NCBI RefSeq assembly: GCF_000378465.1
Contig: NZ_KB899910.1
Span: forward strand, 124,001 to 188,000
Direction: 5' to 3'
DNA from: Elioraea tepidiphila DSM 17972
Lineage (GTDB): Bacteria > Pseudomonadota > Alphaproteobacteria > Acetobacterales > Acetobacteraceae
DNA: 64,000 nucleotides
Under the pieces are notes generated by a model that saw nothing but the letters and a program-made list of their open reading frames with translations, did not search any database and had not been told where the DNA came from. The first letter of the stretch is position 1, and each line of letters opens with the position of its first letter. The position numbers and the translations under genes are program-made. Shown here in pieces: positions 27,554 to 36,722 of this stretch.

Positions 27554-29170
27554 CTACTTGCGGGCGGTCGTGTAGTAGACCTTGAAGGCGTGGTGCTTGA
27601 ACTCGCGCACCTCGTTGCGCATGGCGAGCTGGCGCACCTGCTGGAAGTTGTACATGAACGGCCCCTCGCGCATGAACCGCTCCTGGATCTCGTAGTACAT
27701 CAGCTTCCGCTGCTCCGGATCGCGCTCCAGCCGCGCCCGCTGCACCGCGTCGTTGAACCACTCGCGGTAGAAGCTCGCCCGCCAGGACAGGAACATGCCC
27801 TGCCGCGCCTCGGCGCGGTTGTCGGGGTTGAAGACGTGCCGCGACGCGTTCGCGTCGGCATCCGGATAGCCCGGCGACCAGCCGAGGAAGGCAAGCTCGA
27901 AGTTGCGGTCGCGCATGCGCGAGAAGAGCTGGCCCGATGCCATCTGCTCGATCTCGACCCGGATGCCGACCTTCGCCGCATTGGCCTGGAAGTGCTGCGC
28001 GATGTCCGGCGAGGGGAACGCCGTGCCGTGCATCAGCCTCACCGTGAAGCCGTTCGCGTGGCCGGCCTTGACGAGGTACTCGCGCGCCTTGTCGAGATCG
28101 AGGCGAAAGGCGAGTCCGCGCTCCGGCGGCAGGGCGCCGAACGCGCCCTGGGGTGCGAAGCTGTTCCACGCCTTGCCGGAGTAGCGCATCACCGTGCGCT
28201 CCAGCCCCTGGTAGTCGACCAGGTAGCGCATGGCCATGCGCACATCGTCGTTGCCCAGGATCGGATGTTCCATGTTGGCGCCGATGTACCAGAGCTGGTG
28301 GCGCAGGGCCGCGTTCAGCTTCAGGTTCGGATTCGCATCCACCGCGGCGAGATCCTCGGCATTGAGGTCGCGCGCGATGTCGATGTCGCCACGCTCGAGC
28401 TGCAGGCGCTGGGCCGCGCTCTCGGCGACGTGGCGGATGATCACTCGGCGCAACGGCACCTCGCCGCGCCAGTAATTGGCGTTGCGCTCCAGGATCACCG
28501 TGTCCGAGGCGGTCCAGCGCGTCAGGCGATACGGTCCGATGCAGGCCGTGTTGGTCTTGAGCCAGCCATTGCCGTAGTCGGAGGTGCCATCGGCGCGCGT
28601 GCCGATATGCGGCTCGATCGCCTTGCGGTCGAGGATGAAGCCCTGACGTCCGGTGAAGACATAGAGGAACAGGCTGGGCGGCCAGGGCTCCGGCACCGTC
28701 ACCTGGAGCGTATGATCATCGAGGGCGCGGACCTGCTGCTCGGCCGTCTCCTTCGCCAACCCCCATTGCGTGTACTGGGCCGCATTGCCGAAGCCGAGAT
28801 GCAGCACACGGTGGATGCTCCAGGCGGCGTCCTGCGCCGTCACCGGATTGCCCGACGGGTGCGTCAGCCCGCGGCGGAGATGGAAGGTGTAGGTCTTGCC
28901 GTCCTCGCTGACCTCCCAGCGCTCGGCGAGCCCGGGCTCCATCTTCGACTCGTCGTCGGGGCTGAGGAAGATCATCGGATCGCAGGTGTTGTTGACGATC
29001 TCGTCGGTGACGACCTCGCCGATCTGCGCGGGGTCCATGGTCAGGATCGCGTCGATGTTCCAGGCCATCACCAGCGCGTCGCGCGGCGTGCGCGTCTGCG
29101 CCTCCGCGGTGCCCCACGCCATCGCCAACGCCGCCGTCGCGGCGAGAAGCCCAGTCCTGCCGGCTCGCAT
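27554..29170 (-). CDS. Peptide ABC transporter substrate-binding protein, copy 1 (SBP family 5)
   Basis: This 538-aa periplasmic binding protein has a signal peptide (cleavage near TAEA-QTR). Family 5 features include FHLRRGLTHPSGNPVTAQDAAWS and a C-terminal lobe ending in REFKHHAFKVYYTTARK. It delivers peptides (or a related solute) to the permeases encoded just downstream. It has the same length as the copy at 29294-30910 and is clearly paralogous to it. Similarity is uneven along the gene: bases 28990-29107 differ from the other copy at one position, while the C-terminal codons differ strongly. ATG 29170 is supported by the signal peptide. Confidence 0.95.
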   Translation of the reverse strand: MRAGRTGLLAATAALAMAWGTAEAQTRTPRDALVMAWNIDAILTMDPAQIGEVVTDEIVNNTCDPMIFLSPDDESKMEPGLAERWEVSEDGKTYTFHLRRGLTHPSGNPVTAQDAAWSIHRVLHLGFGNAAQYTQWGLAKETAEQQVRALDDHTLQVTVPEPWPPSLFLYVFTGRQGFILDRKAIEPHIGTRADGTSDYGNGWLKTNTACIGPYRLTRWTASDTVILERNANYWRGEVPLRRVIIRHVAESAAQRLQLERGDIDIARDLNAEDLAAVDANPNLKLNAALRHQLWYIGANMEHPILGNDDVRMAMRYLVDYQGLERTVMRYSGKAWNSFAPQGAFGALPPERGLAFRLDLDKAREYLVKAGHANGFTVRLMHGTAFPSPDIAQHFQANAAKVGIRVEIEQMASGQLFSRMRDRNFELAFLGWSPGYPDADANASRHVFNPDNRAEARQGMFLSWRASFYREWFNDAVQRARLERDPEQRKLMYYEIQERFMREGPFMYNFQQVRQLAMRNEVREFKHHAFKVYYTTARK

Positions 29171-29228
29171 AATCGGTCTCCGTCTCTCCGGTCGCGTCCC
29201 TGGCGCCGTTCGCCGGCACCCTGCTGCT

Positions 29229-29258
29229 GATTGCGGCACAGCTTCGCGGCAGCCGCAA
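29229..29258. repeat. Inverted repeat upstream of binding-protein copy 1, duplicated upstream of copy 2
   Basis: Arms TTGCGGC (29231-29237) and GCCGCAA (29252-29258) are exact reverse complements. The 17 bases 29229-29245 are identical to 30964-30980. The box ends 58 bases before the copy 1 start. It may be a regulator binding site or RNA hairpin that was duplicated with the gene. Confidence 0.55.
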
Positions 29259-29293
29259 GCGTTTGCCGCGGCGCCCGCCGTGCCCATGCGGGA

Positions 29294-30910
29294 CTACTTC
29301 ACCGCCGTGTTGTAGGCAACCCGCCGCGCGCTCTGCCTGATGTCCTTCAGCGCCGGACCGACCGCGAGCAGCCGGACCTGCTGGAAGGCGTAGATGAACG
29401 GCCCCTCCTGCATGAACCGCCGTTGCATCGCGTGGTACATCAGAATGCGCTGCTCCGGGTCGCGCTCGCGGCGGGCCGCCATCACCGCCTCGTTCATCGA
29501 CGGGTCGTAGTAGCCGGCGCGCCAGGAGAGATACATCGTCTGCTTCGCCTCGGGGCGCGGGTCGGGATTGTAGATGTGCCGGATCGCGTTCGCGTCCGCG
29601 TCCTCGTAGCCGGGCGTCCAGGCCGAGATCGCCAGCGCGAAGTTCTTGTCGCGCGTGCGGCTGATCACCTGCGAATACGCCATCTGTTCGAGCTCGATCC
29701 GGATGCCGACCTTCGCGGCATTGCCCTGGAGGTGCTGGACGATGTCGGGGTAAGGGAAGCCCGAGCCGTGGATCAGCCGGATGGTGAAGCCGTTGGGATG
29801 CCCGGCCTTCGCCAGGTGCGCGCGCGCCTTGTCGAGATCGAGCCCGAACGGCACGCCCTCCTCCGGCGGCAGCGCGCCAAAGGCGCCCTGCGGCGCGAAG
29901 CTGTTCCACGCCCGGCCGGCATAGCGCATCACCGTGCGCTCCAGCCCGCGATAGTCGATCAGCCAGCGGAGCGCCATGCGCACATCGGCGTTGCCGGCGA
30001 TCGGGTCATCCATGTTGGCGGTGATGTACCAGAGCTGCTGCCGCAGCGCCGAGAGCAGCCGCAGATTGGCATGCGCATCCACCCCGGCGCTGTCCTCGCC
30101 GTTGAGGTCGCGCGCGATGTCGACATCGCCGCGCTCGAGCAGAAGGCGCTGCGCCGCACTTTCGGGGATGTGTCGGATGATGATGCGCCGCATCGGCGGC
30201 TCGCCGCGCCAATGGCCTGGGTTGCGCTCCAGGATCACCGTGTCGGAGGCGGTCCAGCGCGTCAGCCGATACGGGCCGACGCAGGCGAGATTGCTGCGCA
30301 GCCACGCGTTGCCGTGATCGGGCTTGCCGTCGGTGCGCGTGCCGAAATGCGGCTCGATCGCCTTGCGGTCCAGCACGATTCCCTGCCGCCCGGCGAACAC
30401 CGAGAGGAACAGCGACGGCGGCCACGCCTCCGGCACGGTCACCTGCAAGGTGTGTTCATCGAGCGCGCGCACCTGCTCCTCGATCGTGTCGGCCACGAGC
30501 CCCCATTGCCCGAGCGTGGCGGCGTTGCCGAAGCCGAGCCACATCACCCGGCGGATGCTCCAGGCCGCGTCCTCGGCCGTCACCGGGTTCCCCGAGGGGT
30601 GCTTCAATCCTCGGCGGAGATGGAAGGTGTAGGTCTTGCCGTCCTCGCTGATGTCCCAGCGCTCGGCGAGCCCCGGCAGCAGCTTGTTCGAGTCGTCGGG
30701 CTCGAAGGCGATCAGCTGATCGCAGACATTGTTGACGATCTCGTCGGTGACGACCTCGCCGATCTGCGCGGGGTCCATGGTCAGGATCGCGTCGATATTC
30801 CAGGCCATCACCAGCGCGTCGCGCGGCGTGCGCGTCTGCGCCTCCGCCGTCATGCACGACACGGCAAGAGCGGCCGACGCGGCCAGCAGGATCGTTCGCG
30901 CTCTCAACAT
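29294..30910 (-). CDS. Peptide ABC transporter substrate-binding protein, copy 2 (SBP family 5)
   Basis: This 538-aa tandem paralogue of the 27554-29170 gene shares its layout from the signal peptide (cleavage near TAEA-QTR) through DALVMAWNIDAILTMDP to the C-terminal AYNTAVK. By eye roughly two-thirds of residues are identical, with no obvious gaps. Two binding proteins feeding one transporter usually means different or broader peptide preferences. As the first gene of the minus-strand operon, with 123 bases to the next gene, it may also be transcribed at a different level. The divergent S12 hydrolase gene starts 118 bases away. Confidence 0.95.
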   Translation of the reverse strand: MLRARTILLAASAALAVSCMTAEAQTRTPRDALVMAWNIDAILTMDPAQIGEVVTDEIVNNVCDQLIAFEPDDSNKLLPGLAERWDISEDGKTYTFHLRRGLKHPSGNPVTAEDAAWSIRRVMWLGFGNAATLGQWGLVADTIEEQVRALDEHTLQVTVPEAWPPSLFLSVFAGRQGIVLDRKAIEPHFGTRTDGKPDHGNAWLRSNLACVGPYRLTRWTASDTVILERNPGHWRGEPPMRRIIIRHIPESAAQRLLLERGDVDIARDLNGEDSAGVDAHANLRLLSALRQQLWYITANMDDPIAGNADVRMALRWLIDYRGLERTVMRYAGRAWNSFAPQGAFGALPPEEGVPFGLDLDKARAHLAKAGHPNGFTIRLIHGSGFPYPDIVQHLQGNAAKVGIRIELEQMAYSQVISRTRDKNFALAISAWTPGYEDADANAIRHIYNPDPRPEAKQTMYLSWRAGYYDPSMNEAVMAARRERDPEQRILMYHAMQRRFMQEGPFIYAFQQVRLLAVGPALKDIRQSARRVAYNTAVK

Positions 30911-30963
30911 GAGAAGCCTCCGCCCTGAAGGGATGGGGCGCCCCGGTCTGGCGCCCGACGGCG

Positions 30964-30994
30964 GATTGCGGCACAGCTTCATGTCCCGCCGCAA
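30964..30994. repeat. Inverted repeat upstream of binding-protein copy 2
   Basis: Arms TTGCGGC (30966-30972) and GCCGCAA (30988-30994) flank a 15-base spacer, against 14 in the first copy. It ends 53 bases before the copy 2 start and lies in the divergent region shared with the plus-strand S12 hydrolase. Confidence 0.55.
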
Positions 30995-31028
30995 GGTTTT
31001 CGTTCGGGGCAATGAGCGTGGAGGTGTG

Positions 31029-32033
31029 ATGGACACCATCAGGGATGTTGATTGGCCGGAGACGCGTTGGGGCGATTGGTCCGATCCCGCCTCCGCCGGG
31101 TTCGACGCGCCGTCTCTCGCCCGCGCGCTCGCCCGGGCCGAGGCCGCGGGCAGCGCGGCCCTGCTGGTGGTGCGCGGCGGGCGGATCGTCGCGAGCCTCG
31201 GCCAGCCCGCGCGCAAACTGCCCTGCCACTCGATCCGCAAGAGTCTGCTCTCGGCGCTGATCGGGATCGCGGTCGAGGAAGGCAAGATCGACCTCTCCGC
31301 CAGCCTCGAGAGCCTCGGCATCGACGACCACGACAGGCTCTCGGCGATCGAGCGCACCGCCACGGTCTATGACCTGCTGACCGCGCGCTCGGGAATCATG
31401 CATCCGACCGGCTACGAGAGCGCGCGCATGCGCCGGATCAAGCCGCCGCGCCACCTGCATGCCCCGACCACCCGCTGGACATACAACAACTGGGACTTCA
31501 ACGCGCTCGGCACGATCTACGAGCAGTGCACGGGCGAGACGATCCCGGAGGCCTTCGCGGGCCGCATCGCAGCCCCCCTGGGCATGGAGGATTTCTCGCT
31601 CGCCGCCGATCCGCCCGATGCCGGCCATATCGGCTTCGCCGAGACGGCGCATCGCGCCTATCCCTTCACCATGACCGCGCGGGACCTCGCCCGGTTCGGA
31701 TTGCTGTGGCTGCGGCAGGGCCGCTGGCGCGACCGCCAGATCGTGCCGACGCCCTGGGTGCGCAACAGCGTCCAGCCAGTGAGCGAGGCCGGGCACGAAG
31801 GCGCCTACGGCTACATGTGGTGGGTGTGCCGCCAGGGCGTGATGTATCCGAACGTGATCCTGCCGGCGGACGCCTATGCCGCGCGCGGCGTGGGCGGGCA
31901 TGTGGTGTTCGTGGTGCCATCGCTCGACCTCGTCGTGGTGCACCGCGCCGATACGGCCGTGCAGCCGATCCGCGAAGTGAACAGCTTCACGCTCGGCCCG
32001 ATCCTGGAGGGCATCGTCAACGCAGCGGAATGA
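31029..32033 (+). CDS. S12 serine hydrolase (beta-lactamase/esterase-like)
   Basis: This 334-aa protein of the beta-lactamase/penicillin-binding fold has the S-x-x-K nucleophile S68-I-R-K71 and the Y-x-N motif Y152-N-N154. A late VGGHVVF could stand in for the third (HxG/KTG) motif. It has no signal peptide, so the enzyme is probably cytoplasmic and more likely an esterase, amidase or peptidase than an antibiotic-resistance enzyme. ATG 31029 has GGAGGTG just upstream. It heads the plus-strand run that continues into the sugar-type ABC genes 80 bases later. Substrate unknown. Confidence 0.87.
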   Translation: MDTIRDVDWPETRWGDWSDPASAGFDAPSLARALARAEAAGSAALLVVRGGRIVASLGQPARKLPCHSIRKSLLSALIGIAVEEGKIDLSASLESLGIDDHDRLSAIERTATVYDLLTARSGIMHPTGYESARMRRIKPPRHLHAPTTRWTYNNWDFNALGTIYEQCTGETIPEAFAGRIAAPLGMEDFSLAADPPDAGHIGFAETAHRAYPFTMTARDLARFGLLWLRQGRWRDRQIVPTPWVRNSVQPVSEAGHEGAYGYMWWVCRQGVMYPNVILPADAYAARGVGGHVVFVVPSLDLVVVHRADTAVQPIREVNSFTLGPILEGIVNAAE

Positions 32034-32113
32034 CCCGGCGCACGGGTCCGTGAAGCCGCGGCGGTTCCGCTGTCGGTCCCGGTGACTATGATCGCCGCCG
32101 GGAGGACTGATCC

Positions 32114-33376
32114 ATGACAGCACGCCTGCTCGCGGCGGCCCTTGCCGCCTTGACCTGGGGCGCGGCCGAAGCGCGCACCTCCGTCACCATCGCCTGCGGC
32201 TCGGTCGGGATCGAGGCGCAGCTCTGCCGCGAGGGCGCAGACGCCTGGGCCGAGCGCACCGGCAACGCGGTGTCGTTCGTCTCGACGCCGCCGAGTGCCA
32301 CCGACCGCCTTGCGCTGTTCCAGCAACTTCTCGCCGCACGCTCGGGCGATATCGACGTGTTCCAGGTGGATGTCGTGTGGCCCGGCATGCTGGCCGAGCA
32401 CCTCGCCGATCTGTCGCGCCACATCGACCGCACCATTGTGGAGGCGCACTTCCCCGCCCTCGTGGCGAACAACACGGTGAACGGCCGGCTCGTCGCGATG
32501 CCGTGGTTCACCAATGCCGGGCTGCTCTACTACCGCCGCGACCTGCTGGAGCGGCATGGCCGCACGGTGCCGACCACCTGGGCCGAACTCGAGGAGACCG
32601 CACAGGCGATCATGCAGGCCGAGCGCGCGGCCGGGCGCGACCGCATGTGGGGCTTCGTGTTCCAGGCGCGCGCCTATGAAGGGCTCACCGTCAACGCGCT
32701 CGAATGGCTCGACAGCCACGGCGGCGGCCGCATCGTCGAGGCCGATGGGCGGATCACGGTCGACAATCCGCGCGCCGCGGCGGCGCTCGCGCGCGCGGCC
32801 GGCTGGATCGGCACAGTCGCCCCGCGCGGCGTGCTCACCTACGCCGAGGAGGAGGCGCGCGGCGTGTTCCAGACCGGCGATGCCGTGTTCATGCGCAACT
32901 GGCCCTATGCCTGGCCGCTCGCGAATGCTGCCGACAGCCCCGTGCGCGGGAAGGTCGGCGTCACGGTGCTGCCCAAGGCCGACGGTGGCCGGCACACCGC
33001 CGGCCTCGGCGGCGAGATGCTCGCGGTCTCGCGCTACTCGACGCGCACGGAGGCGGCGGTCGATCTGGTGCGCTTCCTCACCTCGGCCGAGGAGCAGAAG
33101 CGGCGCGCGATCGAGGGAGGGTTCAACCCGACGCTGCCGCCGCTCTACGAGGATGCCGAGGTGCTCGCCGCCAATCCGTTCTTCGGCGCGTTGCGCGACG
33201 TGTTCACGGCCGCGGTGGCCCGGCCGTCCAATGCCACCGGCGCGCGCTACAACCAGGTCTCGGCGGCGTTCTACAATGCCGTGCATGCGGTGCTGTCGGG
33301 CCAGATGCAGGCGGGGCCCGCACTGGCCAGGCTGGAGCGGACCTTGACCCGGTTGCGTCGCGGCGATCGCTGGTGA
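32114..33376 (+). CDS. ABC transporter substrate-binding protein, sugar type (SBP family 1)
   Basis: This 420-aa exported protein has a signal peptide ending near AAEA-RT and the two-lobed family 1 solute-binding fold. Features are DIDVFQVDVVWPGMLAEHLADL, AMPWFTNAGLLYYRRDLLE and FMRNWPYAWPLA. This resembles the trehalose/maltose/alpha-glucoside (ThuE/MalE-like) group. It binds the solute for the two permeases encoded directly downstream. GGGAGGA lies eight bases before the ATG. Its TGA overlaps the next GTG. The sugar cannot be determined from sequence. Confidence 0.92.
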   Translation: MTARLLAAALAALTWGAAEARTSVTIACGSVGIEAQLCREGADAWAERTGNAVSFVSTPPSATDRLALFQQLLAARSGDIDVFQVDVVWPGMLAEHLADLSRHIDRTIVEAHFPALVANNTVNGRLVAMPWFTNAGLLYYRRDLLERHGRTVPTTWAELEETAQAIMQAERAAGRDRMWGFVFQARAYEGLTVNALEWLDSHGGGRIVEADGRITVDNPRAAAALARAAGWIGTVAPRGVLTYAEEEARGVFQTGDAVFMRNWPYAWPLANAADSPVRGKVGVTVLPKADGGRHTAGLGGEMLAVSRYSTRTEAAVDLVRFLTSAEEQKRRAIEGGFNPTLPPLYEDAEVLAANPFFGALRDVFTAAVARPSNATGARYNQVSAAFYNAVHAVLSGQMQAGPALARLERTLTRLRRGDRW

Positions 33377-34263
33377 GACGGTCGATTGCGGCGCAGCGGC
33401 GACGCGACGCCGTCTGGTTCCTGCTGCCGCTGCTGGTGGCGCTGCTGATCGTCGCCGGCTGGCCGCTCGCGCGCACGATCTGGCTCTCCTTCACCGATGC
33501 CTCGCTCGCCGGTGGCGCGCACCGCTTCGTCGGGTTGGAGAACTACGCGTTCCTGATCGAGGACCCCGACTGGTGGCGCGCGGTGCGCAACACGCTGGTG
33601 TTCGCGTCCGTCTCGGTCGCGCTGGAAACCGCGCTCGGCCTCGGCATCGCGCTGGTGCTGGATGCGCAGATCCGCGGCCGCGGCCTGCTGCGCGCGGCCG
33701 TGCTGGTGCCCTGGGCGATCCCGACGGTGGTGTCGGCGCAGCTCTGGGCCTGGATGCTCCACGACCAGTACGGCGTGATCAACGAGACGCTGCTGCTCGT
33801 CGGCGTGATCGAGGCGCCGCGTGCCTGGCTCGCCGACCGCACGCTGGCGATGGCCTCGGTGATCGCGGTCGATGTGTGGAAGACCACGCCCTTCATGGTG
33901 CTGCTGCTGCTCGCCGCGTTGCAGACCGTGCCGGTCGACCTGCACGAGGCCGCGCAGGTGGACGGCGCCGGCGCGATCCGCCGCTTCATGGTCGTCACCC
34001 TGCCGGTAATCCGCCCGGCGTTGCTGGTCGCGGTGATCTTCCGCACGCTCGATGCGCTGCGAATCTTCGACCTGATCTATGTGATGGTGGGCAACGCGAG
34101 CGCGACCGCGACCATGGCGGTCTATGCGCGCCAGCATATGGTGGACTTCCAGGACGCAGGCTACGGCTCCGCCGCCTCGACCCTGCTGTTCGCCGTGATC
34201 GCGCTCGCAACTGCGCTGTTCATCACGCTTGGGCGCCTCACCGCACCACCGGCGGCACGATGA
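33373..34263 (+). CDS. Sugar ABC transporter permease (MalF/UgpA-like)
   Basis: This 296-aa inner-membrane permease has six helices. GTG 33373 overlaps the binding-protein stop (GTGA). Features are FVGLENYAFLIEDPDWW after helix 1, VLVPWAIPTVVSAQLWAWML, and the EAA loop EAAQVDGAGAIRRFMVVTLP with its conserved glycine, plus RIFDLIYVM. The last four bases overlap the second permease. It forms the channel with the 34260-35099 product. Confidence 0.94.
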   Translation: MRRSIAAQRRRDAVWFLLPLLVALLIVAGWPLARTIWLSFTDASLAGGAHRFVGLENYAFLIEDPDWWRAVRNTLVFASVSVALETALGLGIALVLDAQIRGRGLLRAAVLVPWAIPTVVSAQLWAWMLHDQYGVINETLLLVGVIEAPRAWLADRTLAMASVIAVDVWKTTPFMVLLLLAALQTVPVDLHEAAQVDGAGAIRRFMVVTLPVIRPALLVAVIFRTLDALRIFDLIYVMVGNASATATMAVYARQHMVDFQDAGYGSAASTLLFAVIALATALFITLGRLTAPPAAR

Positions 34264-35099
34264 GCCGGCGCACCCGCAGGCGGCTCGGCCAGGCCGCGCT
34301 CTACACGATTGCTACGGTGGTCCTGCTCTACACGCTGTTTCCGTTCGTCTGGGCGATCAGCACCTCGCTGAAATCCGGCAGCGCGATCTTCGACACCGCC
34401 CTGATCCCGCCGGACCCGCGCTGGGACAACTATGTCGAGGTGTTCCGCGAACAGCCTTTCGGGCGAAACATCCTCAACTCGGTGATCGTCGCGGCCAGCA
34501 CGGTGCTGCTGTCCCTCGCGCTCGGCCTCACCGCGGCCCATGCGCTCGGGCGGGTGACCTTCCGCGGCCGCGCGCTGCTGCTGGTCACCGTGCTCGGGGT
34601 GTCGATGTTCCCGCAGGTCGCGGTGCTGTCCGGTCTGTTCGAACTGGTGCGCTGGCTCGGGCTCTACAACACCCTGCCGGCACTCGCCTTCAGCTACCTG
34701 ATCTTCACCCTGCCCTTCACCGTCTGGGTGCTGACCACCTTCGTGCGCGCCCTGCCGGTCGAGCTTGAGGAGGCGGCGATGATCGACGGCGCCTCGTCCT
34801 GGACCGTGCTGACGCGCGTGTTCCTCCCGCTGCTCGCGCCGGCGATGGTGACGACCGGCCTGCTCGCCTTCATCGCCGCCTGGAACGAGTTCCTGTTCGC
34901 GCTCACCTTCACGCTGACCGACGACAGACGCACCGTGCCTGTCGCGATCGCGCTGATCAGCGGCGCCAGCGCCTTCGAGGTGCCGTGGGGCCGGATCATG
35001 GCAGCCTCGGTTACGGTCACGGTGCCGCTGATCGTGCTCGTGCTGGTGTTCCAGCGGCGCATCGCCGTCGGACTTACTGCCGGTGCGGTGAAGGGCTAG
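34260..35099 (+). CDS. Sugar ABC transporter permease (MalG/UgpE-like)
   Basis: This 279-aa permease has six helices: LYTLFPFVWAISTSLK at the N-terminus, FPQVAVLSGLFELVRWLGLYN, and the EAA loop EEAAMIDGASSWTVLTRVFLP. AWNEFLFALTFT is near the end, all typical of the MalG family. No gene for the matching ATPase (MalK/UgpC/MsmK type) follows; instead a D-aminopeptidase-like gene begins 32 bases later. The transporter must therefore borrow an ATPase encoded elsewhere. Confidence 0.94.
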   Translation: MSRRTRRRLGQAALYTIATVVLLYTLFPFVWAISTSLKSGSAIFDTALIPPDPRWDNYVEVFREQPFGRNILNSVIVAASTVLLSLALGLTAAHALGRVTFRGRALLLVTVLGVSMFPQVAVLSGLFELVRWLGLYNTLPALAFSYLIFTLPFTVWVLTTFVRALPVELEEAAMIDGASSWTVLTRVFLPLLAPAMVTTGLLAFIAAWNEFLFALTFTLTDDRRTVPVAIALISGASAFEVPWGRIMAASVTVTVPLIVLVLVFQRRIAVGLTAGAVKG

Positions 35100-35131
35100 G
35101 CTCCGCCGCCCTCCACACCCAGGATACCGCC

Positions 35132-36718
35132 ATGACCGACGTCGACGCCGCGCTCGCCACGCTGTTCTCCGACTGGGCGCCGGACGAGCCGGGCGGGGTG
35201 GCCGCAGTGCTGCACGGCGATCGGGTGGTCGCGCGCCGTGCCTTCGGCCTCGCCTCGCTCGAGCATGCGATCCCCAACACCCTGTCGGGCCGGTTCCACA
35301 TCGCCTCCGTCACCAAGACCTTCGTCGGTGCGGCGCTGGCGATGCTCGCGCATCAGGGCCGGCTCGATCTCGACGCGGATGCGCGCGCCATCATCCCCGA
35401 ACTCGCCGTTCCAGGGCCGATCACCCTGCGCCGGCTTGCGGGCATGACGGCGGGGCTGCGCGACGCGATGGAGATGATGAAGCTGCGCGGCGTCTGGTAC
35501 CGCTACCCGCGGAGCGAAGCGGACCTGACGGCCCTCGCGCTGGCGCAGACCGAGCCGAGCTATCCGGCCGGCGAGCGCTATGTCTACACCAACATCCAGT
35601 TCAATCTCTGCGCACTCGCGATCGCGCGCACGGTCGGCAAGCCCTTTTCCGCGGCGGTGGATGAGCTGATCTTCACTCCGCTCGGCATGACGCGCACGCT
35701 CATCCGTGACGACCCCGAGACGATGACCGACGGGCTCGCCAACCCCTACATCAAGGATGCGGGTGGCTGGCGCCGTGGCGCCTGGGCCTTCGGTGTCTCC
35801 GGCGCCGGCGGCCTCGTCAGCGATCTCGACGACCTGATCCGCTGGAACCTCGCGCTCCGCGACGGGTCCGTGAACGGCGTGCCGATCGTCGCGATGACCG
35901 AGCGCGGCACCCTCGCCGACGGTACGCCGACCAATTACGGGCTTGGTCTTGGCATCCGCACCTGGCGGGGACTGACCGTGTGGGTGCATGGCGGCAGCCT
36001 GCCCGGCTACAAGGCGAACTTCGCCCGCGTGCCCGCGCGCGATCTCGGTTTCGTGCTGCTGTCGAACCGCGAGGATGCCGATCCCTATGCCCGGCTGCGC
36101 CGCCTGCTGGAACTCACCCTCGGCGAGAGCGTGCCGGCACCGCCCGTTCCCGACACGGGGCTCGACGCGGCGACACTCAAGGCGCTGGACGGCACCTTCG
36201 TCGATGCCATCTCCGGCGAGCCGCTGACGCTGACACGCACCGAAAGCGGCCTCACCGGCGACAAGCTCGGCTTCGCGCTGTCGCTCGCGCCACAGGGCAA
36301 GGGCGTGTTCCGCGACGGCTGGGCGAATGCCGACACCATCGTCCGCGTGGAGAGCGGGCCACGGCTGCACGTCGATTTCGGCGGCCAGCGCGGGGTCTAT
36401 CTGCCCGCGAACCCGCCGACGCTCACCGACGCGGACCGTGCCGCCTATGCCGGACGCTATGTCTGCCCCGCACTCGCCACCGAGCACACGGTGTTCGAAC
36501 GCGACGGCGGCCTCGTGGTGCGGTTCGGCCCGGCCTACCACGAAGAGGCCGAGCTTCCGCTCGCTCCACTCGCCGCCGATACGTTCCACGGCAAGACCGG
36601 CCGGCCGGGCTGGGTGAGCCAGCACGTGCTGCGCTTCACCCGCGCCGGCGGCGTCGTGGCCGGCTACCGGATCAGCAGCGACCGGCTGAAGGACGTCGCC
36701 TTCGTGCGGGTTGTCTAG
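35132..36718 (+). CDS. S12 serine peptidase, D-aminopeptidase-like
   Basis: This 528-aa protein has the length and three-part design of Ochrobactrum D-aminopeptidase: a penicillin-binding-like catalytic domain (1-~335) followed by two beta-barrel domains. Catalytic positions are S59-V-T-K62, Y152-T-N154 and H286-G-G, nearly the numbering of the Ochrobactrum enzyme (Ser62, Lys65, Tyr153, His287). That enzyme removes N-terminal D-Ala from peptides; the same activity here is inferred. There is no signal peptide. It ends a plus-strand operon with the sugar-type ABC importer. It could instead be a related S12 amidase or esterase. Confidence 0.88.
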   Translation: MTDVDAALATLFSDWAPDEPGGVAAVLHGDRVVARRAFGLASLEHAIPNTLSGRFHIASVTKTFVGAALAMLAHQGRLDLDADARAIIPELAVPGPITLRRLAGMTAGLRDAMEMMKLRGVWYRYPRSEADLTALALAQTEPSYPAGERYVYTNIQFNLCALAIARTVGKPFSAAVDELIFTPLGMTRTLIRDDPETMTDGLANPYIKDAGGWRRGAWAFGVSGAGGLVSDLDDLIRWNLALRDGSVNGVPIVAMTERGTLADGTPTNYGLGLGIRTWRGLTVWVHGGSLPGYKANFARVPARDLGFVLLSNREDADPYARLRRLLELTLGESVPAPPVPDTGLDAATLKALDGTFVDAISGEPLTLTRTESGLTGDKLGFALSLAPQGKGVFRDGWANADTIVRVESGPRLHVDFGGQRGVYLPANPPTLTDADRAAYAGRYVCPALATEHTVFERDGGLVVRFGPAYHEEAELPLAPLAADTFHGKTGRPGWVSQHVLRFTRAGGVVAGYRISSDRLKDVAFVRVV

Positions 36719-36722
36719 CGCG

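Noticed and set aside
26675-29230. 851-codon open frame on the plus strand
   Set aside because: It is antisense to the DppB-like and binding-protein genes. The low-complexity His/Arg/Asp composition is typical of a GC-rich shadow frame.
29171-30910. Tandem binding-protein genes considered as a mobile or composite element
   Set aside because: No terminal inverted repeats, transposase or target-site duplications flank the duplicated unit. Simple tandem duplication explains it.
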